Source: Posidonia oceanica (lineage: Eukaryota > Streptophyta > Magnoliopsida > Alismatales > Posidoniaceae). Taken from it: DNA of 64,000 bases. The translations under genes and the position numbers were made by a program. The DNA is taken from contig JAZBRS010000023.1 of the NCBI GenBank assembly GCA_037176725.1, positions 26,097,001-26,161,000 on the forward strand, in the 5' to 3' direction. Positions 44,027 through 56,670 of this stretch are shown in pieces. A model generated the notes under the pieces. The model ran no database searches. It was not told the origin of the DNA and was given only the letters and a program-made list of their open reading frames with translations. Every line of letters begins with the position of its first letter. Within the stretch, counting starts at the first letter, position 1.

Positions 44027-45226
44027 TACTAGACTTCGACTTTCGTTCCACTCTTCCGCTTTTTGTGTGGCTTGTGTATTTGCTTAGCTTAGCACCTGTT
44101 GCCTTGTTTATTTGCTTACAGCATTATGCTTTACTTATTGCTTACCTCAGCATTTAATTACTTTACTTGCTTATCTATTGCTTTAATTCATGCACTTTCC
44201 TTATTCCAGCATTCGACTACCATGCTTGCATGATTATTGCTTTAATCCATACCTTTTTGTCTGATGCTTGGTTTATTTTACACAAATATGCCATGTCACT
44301 TCACTAATGCACATGCCATGTTCGTATATGCCTTTTGATGTGCTGGTTGTCTTTCATTTTCACTAAACATGTCCACAACACTAGCACATACCATGAGAAT
44401 GCTTTTTGCAATGATGTATGATGTTTGCCTGCCATGCTTGGGTGATTTTCTTCTCCTTTGCATTAAGCCTAAGGACAATTAGAGACTGATTGCTTCCCCC
44501 ATGGCTAACTAAAAACGGCAAGTAAAAATAAATTCTAGGTACAACTAGAGACCTCCACACACTTGCATCCCCTTTGTGTTAATAAAATATGCAAGATAAA
44601 AGACTTTAATCATGTTTGCATGAAGCATCATATAGGGCAAACATTTTCTCATCTAAGTCTACCTACCAGTCCGAGAAGGATAGTCCTGACCTTGCTCCAT
44701 CGCTTTGGTGTGGCGTGAGTTGGTCGGTCTATCCCCCTTGTTCGGGGTCGCGTCGATGTTAGTAGAGGGTGCAGCCCATGCTTTGGCAGGGCCAAGGCTC
44801 CTAAAGCACCACCCCGTCACTGCCTGAGCTTCGGCCAGGATTTAGACGTGCGACCTACTTTTTCTGACCTAAGTCGGTGACCCGTACACCTATGAGTGTC
44901 CAAAGTAGACTACCTACTAGGATACACTAGATTGGTGAGAGAGAGGATGCTAGAAAGCATACATGTCATTCATACCACAATTAAATACATTTGTATTTCA
45001 CTTTCAGGTTCTAATCCCTATTTCTATTTATGTTGTGTCAAATAGAGGTCAGTGAGCGAGTTCCCTAGCTAGGAGCTCGAGTTCTTTCCCTTATTGACAC
45101 CCCTGTTGTGACACTTGTTCACGACCATCCTCTTCCGAGCTATCCATTTTTGCGACGATAGCTCCAACTAGGACTCGTCCTCTTTCTTCTCGTCGCAGCC
45201 CTATTCTCACTCGCTCTAGATCAGCG
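44027..45226 (+). other. Untranslated leader of element A (copy 2)
   Basis: Counterpart of 7026-8224, including the conserved core at about 44690-44900. No gene is visible. Confidence 0.65.
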
Positions 45227-48193
45227 ATGGCCCAGCGCACCATTGAGCCCCTACTTACTGTTGTCTCGGAGGGGATTTCCGCTTCGGTCCCTCCGACTCT
45301 CGCTTCCACTCCCTCTGTGCCCCTTGTGGCACCAGGGTTTCCCCCTCTAGTGTCTGGGGCACCCCAGTATGCTGTGGGGCATTGGCAAACTTACGCCCCT
45401 CTGGATCCGGTCACCGAGCCCATCTTGATGACCCCTACTCGCGCTTCGGAGGCGCCTCTAACCCCTCCTTCCTAGGGCCATGTCACTCTCGACATCCCCC
45501 CTGCTGCGGCGACCCTTGCCATAGATTCCCTTTCTCCTGGACAGTCTGTGTCCTGACCTCTTGAATTTGGTCCCCCACCGGTACTGCACCTCAGCATTCC
45601 CACTGACGGGACATCTGACATGCAGTGCCAGCGCCTGATGGAGCTTGCCTAGAGGCTGCAGCACATGGCTCTATCGGTTCGCCCCTCTTTCATTCTTGCT
45701 GCTCCTGAGATTCCCCTGCAGCCTGCTCCTGCACATCATGCCTTCCCCTCTGCACCCCCGCCTGGACCATCGCCTCAGCTACTCTCTACTCAAGCGATGG
45801 GGGCATGGTTTCCGCCTCCTGCATCTGCACAGCACTATGCACAGCATGCACCTCCGCCACCTATTGGCCAATCCTTCGGGCTGATTGGAGCACAGTACCC
45901 CACAGGCCCGCCGCCGGCACCGCGTCGGTGCGGCCACTGTTGCTCCAGCACTCTGCATTACCACCTGCACAGCATTCTAGCTATCCTTACCCCTTGCATC
46001 AGGCTCTGACCCCCGCATACATTCCATCATACACTACACCGCTGCATGCATATGCCAGCCATCCCGTCGCACCACCAGGCGACGTGATGGTGGATCTAGA
46101 GGAGTACCTCGGTGCGACCCAACCGGCGTATGTGGTCTCTGCCCCTGCTACCCCATCACCTCCGGCAGCCAATCCAGACCCCATCAATAGTAGGTGGACG
46201 TTCTGGAGAAAGCACCACGTCTGGTGCAGAGTACTGACCACCGCTCCTACCAATTCCGGGACCTCTGCTACTTTCCAGAGGCAGTACTCCCACCGAAACT
46301 CAAAATCTCGGAATTTCAAAAATACAATGGTAGGGGCTGCCCATAGCCCATCTGAAGGCATACTGCAGTGATCTCGCTTAGCTCCACGCTGACGAGAGGT
46401 TGATGATCTGCCTGTTCCATAAAAGTCTGATCGACCCGGCCCTCAAGTGGTTCACCTCACTTGACATGACCGCTATCAAGACTTGGAACGACCTTAGCCA
46501 AGCATTCCTGGAACATTACCCTTTCAACCTCGACCTAGTCCCAAAGCACGCGGGCCTGGTCGCAACCAAGTAGAATCCTGGTGAGCCGTTCGGGGAGTAC
46601 GTCGACCGCTGGTGCGCCCTTGCCTCACAAGTTCGAGATAGACCCTCCGACGAGGAGTCTATCGAGATCCTAATCAAAGGGGCGCAGCCATCTACCGGGG
46701 CTCTGCTTAGCATCCAACCTATCACAACCTTTGTAGCACTCATCCGAGCTGGCGCCCACGTAGAGAGTTTGTTGCGGAGTGGCAACTTCCCCGCACTCTC
46801 TGCGTTCGCCAAGCAGGCCTCTGCCAGCAACAACAGCAGCAGCACCACCACCATCAACAACAGCGGCGGTAGCAGCAATAGCCGCCCCAGGAAGAAGAAT
46901 TCTCCAAAGACTGTTGTTGCATACGTCAACTCTCCTGCTGCGCCTGTTCATCTGGTGTCTCGGCCTGCCCCTGCTCAGATGATTTACGCAGCTGCACCTA
47001 GGACACCCCCTACACCACAGATCACCACCACCGCTCGACCGGTCTATTCTGCCGCACTGATTCAGCACGGACAATACCAAAGGCAGAGACGGTCTCTCTC
47101 AGATCGGTGGAAGTTCGCCCTATTGGCGGAACCGCTGAGTGCCGTCCTTCTTAAGGTTGCGTCGCTCCTGAGCTTTCCAGAGATTCGCCCGCTGCCAAAC
47201 CCACTTCTGCATTGGCATAAGGCGAGTCTCTTCTGCAACTTCCATCGGAATACTGGGCATTCGATGGATAGTTGCTTCACCCTGCAGAATGCTATTCAGG
47301 ACCTGATCGAATCGGGAACGATTGTGATCGACACGCATGAGGCTTCCTCTTCTGCACCTCCCCTTGCATCAGCCCCTGCATTAGCATCAACATCTTCCCC
47401 TACCAGCATTGTCCATCAGCCTCTGCCGGAGCACTCTTATCCAAGAGGCGTGGGAACCTCGGGAATTCATTCTCTCTTCCCCTTCGGGCCTGCCACGTCT
47501 GTGGTAGACCCTTTTGAGCTCACCCATGACATCTCTGAGCCCTTTCCACTCTCCCTTTACCGTTCGGCTGTTGCCGACTCTAAGTCGACAATCCATATGA
47601 TCCGACCGCGGGCCAAGCCGGAGCACTCTACCGTGCCGCCCACCATGCTTCCTCAGGCTCAAGCCCCTGTACACCTTGTAGGCAGGCCTCAGCCAGGATC
47701 CCCTGTACACCTCTTAGGTAGGCCTCAGCCAGGATCCCCTGTCCACCTCCTAGGTAGACCTCAGCCTGCACCCACTTTGCCTTCCCAGCAACCACATCCA
47801 TCTCCCCTTCAACCAACAAACACCCTTGCAGCCCCTCTTGTGCTCGTAGCACATACTCCCGTGGTTATTAACCTAACCCAGGACACCCATCGCGTGCCCT
47901 ACAGCTACACCACAGAAATGTGTGCGGAAGTCACACGATCAGGGAGGGTCTACAAGCCTCCAGCACCAACGGTTAGGCCTAGCCGTCCAGAACCTGCTGT
48001 ACTTCCACCCTTAGGTCAACCTGCAGTACCTCCACCATCAGGCCAATCCCCTGTGCCCACCACATCAGAGCTTGCTGCCAAAACCCCTTCTCCTACCACC
48101 AAAAAGGGCCAACCCAAGGCCGACATCACCTCCCAATTAAAGAAGGTTAGAGCCGACATTTCCATTTGGGACCTTATACACACATCCTCCTAA
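45227..48193 (+). pseudogene. gag: gag of element A (copy 2), full length but broken
   Basis: It starts MAQRTIEPLL. The N-terminal half (to about 46190) is Pro/Ser-rich with stops at 45473 and 45649 and frame breaks. The capsid-type domain follows (about 46270-46800): LKISEFQKYN, ADERLMICLF, KWFTSLDMTAIKTWNDLSQA, EPFGEYVDRWCALASQVRD and PALSAFAKQ. A long open frame 46769-48193 (474 codons) contains a CNFHRNTGHSMDSC motif in the nucleic-acid-binding position and a threefold PVHLLGRPQPGS repeat near 47660-47760. It ends at TAA 48191-48193, but the same frame continues directly into the protease, so that stop is probably mutational (CAA to TAA). One copy-to-copy difference, CAG at 8651 versus TAG at 45652, shows one stop arising. 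Confidence 0.85.
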
Positions 48194-48640
48194 CACCGTG
48201 AGGCTTTTCTCTGCGTGTTCCAAGCTGCCCATGTGTTTCAAACTATTGAACCTGTAGCCTTGGAAAGCATGGTTGGGATGATCGCGAAGCCCCAGGTCAT
48301 CTCTTTCATGAGTGATGAACTGCCTCCGGCGGGAATTAATCACAACCAACCCTTGTTTGTCACGGTACAATTCAAAAACTTCCGCATTCCCCTCTCGCTG
48401 GTTGATAACAGGTCAGGCCTTAATGTCTGTTCCTTGCGCACAGCAACAAAGCTCGGATTCAAAGTCGAGGATATCACCCCAACTATAAAGGGAATGACAG
48501 CTTTTGATAACACCCACCATGACACTCTAGGGATTTTGATAATTTCTCTCACCATTGGCCCGGTCGTATTCGATGTAGGATTCTACGTCGTCGACCTGGA
48601 GCCCAATTTCAATTTTCTACTCGACCCTCCATCGCATGAT
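48194..48640 (+). pseudogene. Retroviral-type aspartic protease of element A
   Basis: It is in frame with gag and separated only by the TAA at 48191. The active-site region reads IPLSLVDNRSGLNVC, where the lineage normally has Asp-Asn-Gly-Ser; the Gly is Arg here, a G-to-A change that should inactivate it. TLGILIISLTIGPVVFDVGFYVVD is the strand-rich C-terminal half. The frame ends at 48641 where a frameshift moves reading to the +1 frame beginning IKFRRGDDVIIV. Confidence 0.8.
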
Positions 48641-50450
48641 TAAGTTCCGTCGCGGCGACGATGTCATCATTGTCATGGCAGAAAATTTTGAGAAGGAGCG
48701 GATCGAGGCAGTTTCTCCCGTCTCTTCACAGGCTGTCCCCTTTGACCCTGAGCTTTCAGATGCTTTATACCGCGTTAACCGGTGCGAGCCGGTTAACTTT
48801 ATTCCAGATCTTGAACGTGTCAACTCCTTGGCCATTCACAAGAACCCTTTTTGGATGGTCGAAAACGTCTGTCATAGGTGGGGTTACGTCAAGGGGACGT
48901 CACTCGGGCGGTACGGCCAGGAAATCGCTGTGCCGATCGTGGTAGAGGAGCGGAGAGATTCAGAGGGCCTCAGATATGACCCGCAGTCTGACAAGAATAA
49001 ACGCCTGCAGCCATGGAATCAGAGGATGATCATCCCCGAGACCTCACTAACTACACCAGTGCAGGTACCCTACGTTCAAGTGGCGGTCAAGCCGTAGCAC
49101 AACCGGAGCCGTGCCAGAGCCCTTCGCTGCCGACGGAAGAACGGGTCTGCATTGAGGACTACTACTCAGATGAGGAACAGTCTGGCATAGTAGGGGTAGC
49201 CTCGACCTGCAGTGAGATCCAGCTCGACACAGCAACATCTCGGTCAGTTTGTCTGGCCCTTCCCTCCACAGATAAGGCAACAGATTTGGCAGGACCCATG
49301 GCAGGATTGACAGTCTCTCATGTTTCTGCAGTCTCGTCAGCATCACCGATACCAGCAGTAGCTTCGAAGTCAGGAACACCAGCTCAGGCACAGTTAGCCA
49401 GTCTACCCGCGGTCGCAGTCATGTTAGTACAGCTGTCACCCTCTCTGGCGGGTCAATCACTCAGTTCAGCCAACAGCGCGACTCAGCCTACTTCAGCAAC
49501 CGCATCACAAGCAACGCTGGTGGCTCAGTCACCAACGCATCCTCCTGCCTCAGGACATCAAGCCTCGTGGCAGGCCCCCATGGTGTCAAAGGCCGCGCAA
49601 TCACCATCACCACTAGATACAGAGGTCCTGTCAGGTAGCACACCCCCTGCAATCGGTCCTCCAGAAGAGCAGCTTTACCTCCCCTCCAACTGCGGTAGTG
49701 ACTTTGGCAACGCACCCATCAGTGGCACTACTGACCAATCTGTTTGGATCACTGATCACCAGGGCGCCGCAGTCAGCCTTGCCTGTAGGCTAGCCAGACG
49801 GTCGGGCGGTACGGTCAACAAAAGAGCAAGCACCTAGAGCAGTGGTACATCTAGTGGTCGGCCCAGAGCCAGAGGCCCCCGGCGCCTACTACGTCGACTC
49901 ACCCTCGAATGAGGAGGAAGGAGCGGCAGCTGAGGCCCAGGTCGACTTGTGGATGGGAGACTTGGAGCTACTGTTCCAAGAACAGCTCACGTCGCTGGCA
50001 GAGGACCATGTAGAGTACCAGACAATGAGAAAGGGGAAAGCCGCAGCTACGGATCCCTTCCCGCAGAAGGACCATGCCTCTATCATGGTCATAGAAGAAG
50101 ATTCGGCAGCAGCGGCACCCACTAGACCAGATGAGCTAATCACTCTGCAGCCACAAGGTGGGTTTAGTTGGTTGGTGCAGCACATGCCCCACTCAGGCAG
50201 TGTAGCAAGTGACAGTACCCTAACCAGCCACCAGTCTGGTATACCCACCGCGAGGACAACAGAAAACGCAGAGGAGGAAGCATCGGCAGCACAGACGGCA
50301 GCACAGGTCGTAGCAGAATCAGTAACAGAGTCAGCAGGGCCAGCAGAGCCAGCAGTAACAAAGCAGGCAGAGGAAGTTGCCAGAGCAGAGGTCACCCACC
50401 GAGGATACAGAAATACTCGGTTGAACGTGACTATCTTGAAGCATCACTAG
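48636..50450 (+). pseudogene. Protease-RT linker of element A polyprotein
   Basis: Three consecutive open stretches in alternating frames cover it: 48636-49097, 49013-49837 and 49842-50450. The first carries FERIEAVSPV-like sequence up to VPYVQVAVKP. The second is Ser/Ala/Gln-rich with an acidic start (CIEDYYSDEEQSG). The third is acidic and Ala-rich (YYVDSPSNEEEGAAAEAQVD). No enzyme domain is recognised. Low-complexity linkers of this kind sit before RT in Ogre/Tat elements. Frameshifts lie near 49090 and 49835. Confidence 0.6.
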
Positions 50451-50459
50451 AGCCAAGAA

Positions 50460-51304
50460 GCGGAACATATTTACTCCTTCAATGTAACTGACCTCACCTT
50501 TGAGAAGGAGATCCTCTCGGAACTTATTGCATACGGAGAGGAGGATGATATAGGCGAAGTTGAGAATGATGAACCATCGCTTGAATTACGGCCCTATGAC
50601 AATGATCCAGAAGGCCCCAACCTACAAGTCGAAGAGGAGACGAAGGTTGTCAACATCGACACAGCCGAAGAAGCCAGGGAGGTCCGTATCAGCGCCCAAC
50701 TGTCGCCCCAGGCCAAAGCAGAGTTCATTGCTTTCTTGAGAAAGTATGCAGATGTATTCGCCTGGAGCTATGAAGACATGGTCGGCCTCAATGTCGAAAT
50801 ATTAGTACACAAGCTGCCCTTGAATTCAGACGCCAAGCCAGTAAAGTAGAAGCTGAGAAGATGGCAACCATAGTGGCTGCTAATGATCAAAGAGGAGATC
50901 ATGAAGCAGCACAATGTCAGTTTTCTGAAGGTCATCCTTTACCCTAAATGGCTTGCAAATGTTGTGTCAGTGCCCAAGAAAGATGGCCGAGTCCGGATGT
51001 GCATCGACTATAGGGACCTGAACAAGGCGAGTCCCAAGGACGATTTCCCATTGCCTCACATTGACGTCCTAGTCGACAATACTGCAGGCCATAAGATGCT
51101 CTCCTTTATGGACGGCTTTTCCGGCTATAACCAAATCAAAATGGCAAAAGAAGAAATGGAGAAGACATCATTCATCACCCCCTAGGGAGTCTTCTGCTAC
51201 CAAGTTATGCCGTTTGGGCTCAAGAACACTGGCGCAACCTATCAGAGGGCAATGACAGCACTATTCCACGACCTCATGCACCAAGAAATTGAGGTTTATG
51301 TGGA
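50460..51304 (+). pseudogene. pol: RT of element A, N-terminal part (to the YVDD motif)
   Basis: Clear Ty3/gypsy RT: LSPQAKAEFIAFLRKYADVF, CIDYRDLNKASPKDDFPLPH, MLSFMDGFSGYNQIKMA, MPFGLKNTGATYQRAM, and EVYVD ending at 51304. In-frame TAG codons occur at 50847, 50871 and 51183, at positions where the family has Gln, Gln/Glu and Trp. LTR G is inserted right after the first Asp codon of the catalytic motif; the reading resumes at 56796. Confidence 0.9.
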
Positions 51305-52018
51305 TGTAGTAATCCCGATGTTCAGATCGTCCATGCACACTGCCAAAAGCTCGCGTGCACCGATAAGAATCAGGTTCACTATTAACGGCTATGTCCGAGG
51401 AGGAAGGCTCAACTCGAAAACACTTAAAGCAGGGAAAAAAGAAAAGAAAAGAAGAAGATAAGACAATTCAGAGTCACCACAGTGTCTATTATATCGGGAG
51501 ACAAGGAAAATCAGGGAAATGCGTGAATAAACACGCAAAACCAAACAAAGGATGCAAAGTAAGGCAATGCAGGAGAAAAGAGATGCAAATGAATGCAAAT
51601 GATATGACTCATGCCTAGGATAAGGGCAATATGGTCATTGTGGGCCAAAAGACTGGGCAAGGACTCTTGTTACGTGCGGGGAAGGTGTTAGGCACCCCCG
51701 ACACGCCCGAGAATCAGTCTTTCTAGGCTTACGCTCACATACGCAGGGAAATGCAGACTTTGAATGCCTAAGTGTCATGAATGCCTAATTAGATGCTCAT
51801 AGGTGTGCTCTAAGTGATGGAATGCAATGCAAGGAAGTAAACGTGTTATCTAAGCGCTCAGCAACGCTGTCTGTGTTCCGAACCGGGCGAACCCTGGTCC
51901 ATGAGAACTCCAAGCAATAAGCATCACTGCCTTAATGCAAATGCAGGTGATAAAACAAAATAGTGATAAAACCAGGCAATGCGGGCGACATGCACGAGAA
52001 AACAACGTCAAACACGCA

Positions 52019-52400
52019 AAACGGTGTGAGAAACGAAGCAGGCACGCAAAATGGTGCAAGAAACAAAACAAGCATGCAAAACGGTGCGAGAAACAAAGCA
52101 GGCATGCAAAATGGCGCAAGAAACAAAGCGGGCACGCAAAACGACGCAAGAAACAAAACGGGCACGCAAAACGGTGCAAGAAACAAAGCAAGCACACAAA
52201 ACAGTGCAAGAAACAAGGCAGGCATGTGAAACGGTGCGAGAAACAAAGTAGGCACGCAAAACGGTGCAAGAAACAAAGTCGTCACGCGAAACAGCGCAAG
52301 AAACAAAGCGGGCACGTAAAACGGTGCAAGAAACAAAGCAGGCATGCAAAACGGTGCAAGAAGCAAAGCAGGCACGCGAAACGATGCAAGAAGCGAGCGA
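52019..52400 (+). repeat. 30-bp minisatellite in LTR G, about 12-13 copies
   Basis: The unit is AACGGTGCAAGAAACAAAGC followed by AGGCACGCAA. Its length is a multiple of three, so all frames stay open and produce long spurious ORFs (up to 183 codons). The same unit occurs about four times in LTR D (34045-34160, opposite strand). Confidence 0.93.
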
Positions 52401-55400
52401 AACAAAGCATCGAAAGGCCATGCAATGCAAATGATGTGCAAAAGATGCTGTGCAGGAGTTCAGGAGGACTTACCTTGGAGATCTGAAGCCTGATCTGAGA
52501 AATGCTTGGTCTGCATTGAAGTGCGCTCCACCGGGGTCGTCCAGGTAACTTGGTTGTGAAGATCCGGCGGTCTGATCAGAAGATATGCAGGTGAAAGGGG
52601 TCCTAGGGGTGAAAGGATCTAAGTGTGAAAGGATCTAAGTGTGAAAGGGGTCCTAGGGGTGTGCAAAACAGGTCCTCCCACACATATGGGAGCTAGGAGT
52701 ACTTAAGTGTGTGCAGAGATGCTAAATGTAGTGATGCATGGGTGCAATGCATGCAAAAATGCAAAGAAAGATCTAAGTATGATTTTTCAGAAAAGCTAAG
52801 GGCCTATATGCAAGTTTTGGAAAAGTTAAGGGCTTAAATGCAAGGATTTTGAAAACTTAGGGGTCTAAATGCAAAGTTTTTGAAAAGCTAAGGGTCTTAA
52901 TGCAATTAAAATGAAATGCAAGGTCTAAAATGCAATTTAATAAGGTAAAACATGCATTTAAATGATTTTTATAAACATGCTGTGAACTGGAATGCAATTT
53001 TGAATCATGCAGGGGCTAAAATGCAATTTTATAAGGTAAAATATGCCCTTAAATGCCCTGTGCATGCAAACAGAGGATCTATGTGTGATTTTGAAACATG
53101 CAAGGGCTAAAATACAATTTTATAAGCAAAAGTATGCATTTAAATGAGTTTTGTAAACATGTAGAGGACCTATGTGTAATTTTGAAACATGCGGGGGCTA
53201 AAATGCAATTTTATAAGGAAAACAATGCAGAAAAATGCTCTGTGCATGCAAATGAAGGACCTAAGTGCAAAAATCAAAGAACATGGGATAAAAATGCATT
53301 GCAATAAGGAAAAGATGGAAATTAAATGCTTTAACAACATATCAGAGGACTAAATAGCAAATAAAGTAAAGATCAGGACCAAAATGCAATTTAATAAGGT
53401 AAAAAACAGAAGATTAAATGAGTTTATCAACTAGAGGACTAACATGCAAAAATAAAAAGAAGCTGGACTAGAAAATAAAGAAGAAAAACTACATTTGAAC
53501 TACAGCAGGACCATGATGTAAATAAAAAAAGTAACAGGACTGGAAATTAAATGGATAGAAACTTAAATGAACTGGAACTGGACTAACATGCAAATAAAAT
53601 AAATAGCTGGGTTGGAATTAAAGAAAAGTAAAGAAACTGTAACTACAAAGGACTAAAAAGCAAATAAAAAAACATGCTGGGCTTAAACTAAAATAAAACT
53701 TAAAGAAATACACAGCAGTTGGACTAATAAGCAAATAAACAAAACTTTAGGTTTTTTATGCAATTTCATATGATTTTAATTCGGATTTAAATGATTCTTA
53801 AACTGGGCTTGGACCTAAGAGTAATATTTAAAAAACTAAATGACACCAATGCAATGTATTTGTAAACTTACTAAGTTAATGCAAAAATAAAAGTAAAAGA
53901 AAAACAAAGCTACAGTAACAGAGGCCGGAGCTCGCCGGGGAGAAGCCTGGAACGGTGGAGGAAGGGGCGACGCGACCCAGGCGGCGTGCGGGGGAGTTCG
54001 GCGCGATGCGGCGGAAGTAGGGGCAGCGTCCAGTGGCACGTGGGGGCGCTGGACGGCAGCCTGGACTGCTGCTGGAGCTACCGGTGCCGGGGAAGACGAC
54101 GACTCCGGCGGCCTCGTGCGGGCGGCACATTGGATGGAAAGCTTCAGAAGAAGGTCGAGAAGCAAGAGGGGAGAGAGAGGAAGCCAGGGAAGTGATTTCT
54201 CACCTGTTTTGCGTGCTGGAATAGGCCACCCACCTAGGTGCTTTTCTGCAGATTCGATGGAGGTCGTGGCGGCGTGTGGCGGGCTAGCGGCGACATGCGA
54301 CGATCCGAAGGTGTTTCTGGAAGTCTGGGGAAGGTGCTGGTGCTTCCAGAAGCAAGCTCTGGCATCCGGAGAGGATTCTGGTCCGGCCAAGCCTCTACTG
54401 TGGTGGCTGAGGTGGTTGCGGCGTTGTGCGGCGTTCCAAGCCGAGGGGAGGGTTCCGGCGGCTAGGTGGTTATCTGGGGAACGTGTGGGAAGAAACAAAA
54501 GTGGGTTCTACTGAGTGTGGAGGAAATGAGAGGTGTTTGAAATTTCTGGTTGAAATGGGGCCGAAGGTGTTTGTTGTGGAATGCTAGAAGCGTGGGTGGC
54601 CTCGGGGGGAGATGTTGGGTGGTTTGAGAAGGTGGTTGCTCGGTGAGTAAGGTGGCCAAATTTGAGGATTTTAGGAGGCTTGTGGTGGTCGTTCTACAAT
54701 GGAGTAGGTGTGTTGGAGGTTTTGAAAAGAAAAAATGGGTTCAGAAGGTCTGTTGGAGAGTGAATTTTTGGGTTCTTGGCTTGATTTCTTGCTCTGGGAA
54801 TGCACACGGGAGAGAGGAGGGTCTGTGGATGTGCTGCTTGTGTCTCTGATCTGGTTCCTACTGGTCTTTTGGGTTATTGCTTGGGTTTGCACTTGAGTGT
54901 TTGGAAGGCATGGCAGGAGGGTTTGCAGGCGCACGGCTGAGGCAGGCGGCGCACGCCTGTCCGGCCTGGTGCAGAGGGCATGGAGGAATGAAGGACGGTA
55001 GGGTGTAGGGATGATGTGTCGATCACAGGTGAAGGTTAGTTGGAGAAAAAAGAAAAAAAACAGAGAGGAAGGGGAGAAGGGTCTGCTGTAGGAGGAGGGA
55101 AAGAAATAAAAAAGAAGAAATAAGAAAAAAGAAAGAAGGAAAGAAAGAAAGAAAAAAAAGGTTAATTAAGTTTTGATTTTTTTTGAATTTGTTTCAAAGC
55201 CAATTGTTTTTCAATTTTCTTTTTTCTTAATTATTCTTTTGAATTTATTAATGGTTTTCCTCTTTTAAGTTTTCTTTTTTTTTCTTTGATTGTTTTAATT
55301 ATTTAAACTTTTCTTTTGATTTAAGTTTATTTTAAGTCTTTCTTTTCGATTTTAATTTTGTTGATTGTTTTTTAAGTTTTTTAATTCGATTTTTAGTTGT

Positions 55401-56359
55401 TGATTGTTCTTGGGTTTTATTAATTTGATTTTAAGTTGTTGATTGTTTTTGAGTTTTATTAATTTGATTTTAAGTTGTTGATTCTTTTTGAGTTTTATTA
55501 ATTTGATTTTAAGTTGTTGATTGTTTTTGAGTTTTATTAATTCAAGTTTCTCTTCTTCTTTTTTTTTCCTTTTTTACTTGTTAATTGTTTTGAATTTTTC
55601 CTTTCTAATTATTTTCTCAAAGTTTTTTATTTGTTTTGATTATGTTTTTTCTTTTGATTTTAAATTTGTTAGTTGCTTTAATTTTTCTTTGATTGTTTTA
55701 AGATTTTCAAATTATTTTTTAAGGATTTTGAGTGGTTTTTCTTATGTTTACTTCTTTAATTGTTTTTAATGGGTTTCGATTGGTTTTAATTGCCTTTAAG
55801 TTTTGAAATTAGTTTTTTAATTGTTTTAGGTCTTGAAATTTATTTTTTAATTGTTTTAAATTGTTTTTAAGTATTTTAGTTTGTTTTTAATTAGTTTTAA
55901 CTGTTTTTGGGTTATTTGATTCGTTTTTAGTTTGATTTTCTTTCGAATTATTTTTAGGTGTTTAATTTATTTTTCTGGTTAGATTTTTCTCTTTAATTGT
56001 TTTAAGAAGTGTTAAATGGGGTTGATGATGAGTTTAGGGAAGAAATGAGAAGAATAAAGGGGGAGAATAGAGAAAAAAGAGGAAAGGATAATCAGGAGAG
56101 AGAAAAAGAATAATCAAGAGAGAGAAAAGGATAATCAGGAGAGATAGGAAGGGCAGGGGCTTGGAATTGAAGGAGTTTTGTGCAGGTGTATTCCTAGGGT
56201 TTAGAGGAATGTGACCTAGGGTTTTCTATGATTTTAGATGGGGTTTTTTAGGATTTTTGGAAGGTTTAGGGTTTAAGGTTTTGAGAGGGTTTTGGTTTAG
56301 TTTTGGCTTAGGGTTTTCTAAGGTTTTGGAAGGATTGTTTTACCTAGGTTTTCTAGGGT

Positions 56360-56670
56360 TTTTGGATGGTTTTCTAGGTTGAAAAAGTGTAGGTTTGCCT
56401 AGAGATTTTGGAGTGGTTTTCTAGGTTGAAGAAGTGTGGGTTTTCCTAGAGTTTATGGGTAGTTTTCTAGGTTGAAAAAGTGTGGGTTTTCCTAGAGTTT
56501 TTGGGTAGTTTTCTAGGTTGAAAAAGTGTAGGTTTTCCTAGAGTTTTTGGAGTAGTTTTCTAGGTTGAAGAAGTGTGGGTTTTCCTAGAATTTTTGGGTA
56601 GTTTTCTAGGTTGAAAAAGTGTAGGTTTTCCTAGAGTTTTTGGAGTGGTTTTCTAGGTTGAAGAAGTGTT
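56360..56670 (+). repeat. U3 tandem repeat of LTR G, ~60-bp phrases
   Basis: Five to six imperfect repeats of TTTTCTAGGTTGAAAAAGTG followed by TAGGTTTTCCTAGAGTTTTT. They are related to the AAACCCTA-rich U3 stretches of other LTRs. Confidence 0.75.

Larger units (their letters stand above)
37050..46318 (+). repeat. Long duplicated block, copy 2 (matches 81-9318)
   Basis: Same order of parts as copy 1. Beyond 46318 copy 2 continues into the gag capsid domain, so copy 2 represents the original arrangement and copy 1 is the truncated or recombined one. Confidence 0.93.

Noticed and set aside
51850..52486. Long overlapping ORFs (up to 183 codons) in three frames of both strands
   Set aside because: They follow from a 30-bp tandem repeat whose length is a multiple of three; no domain or conservation supports a protein.
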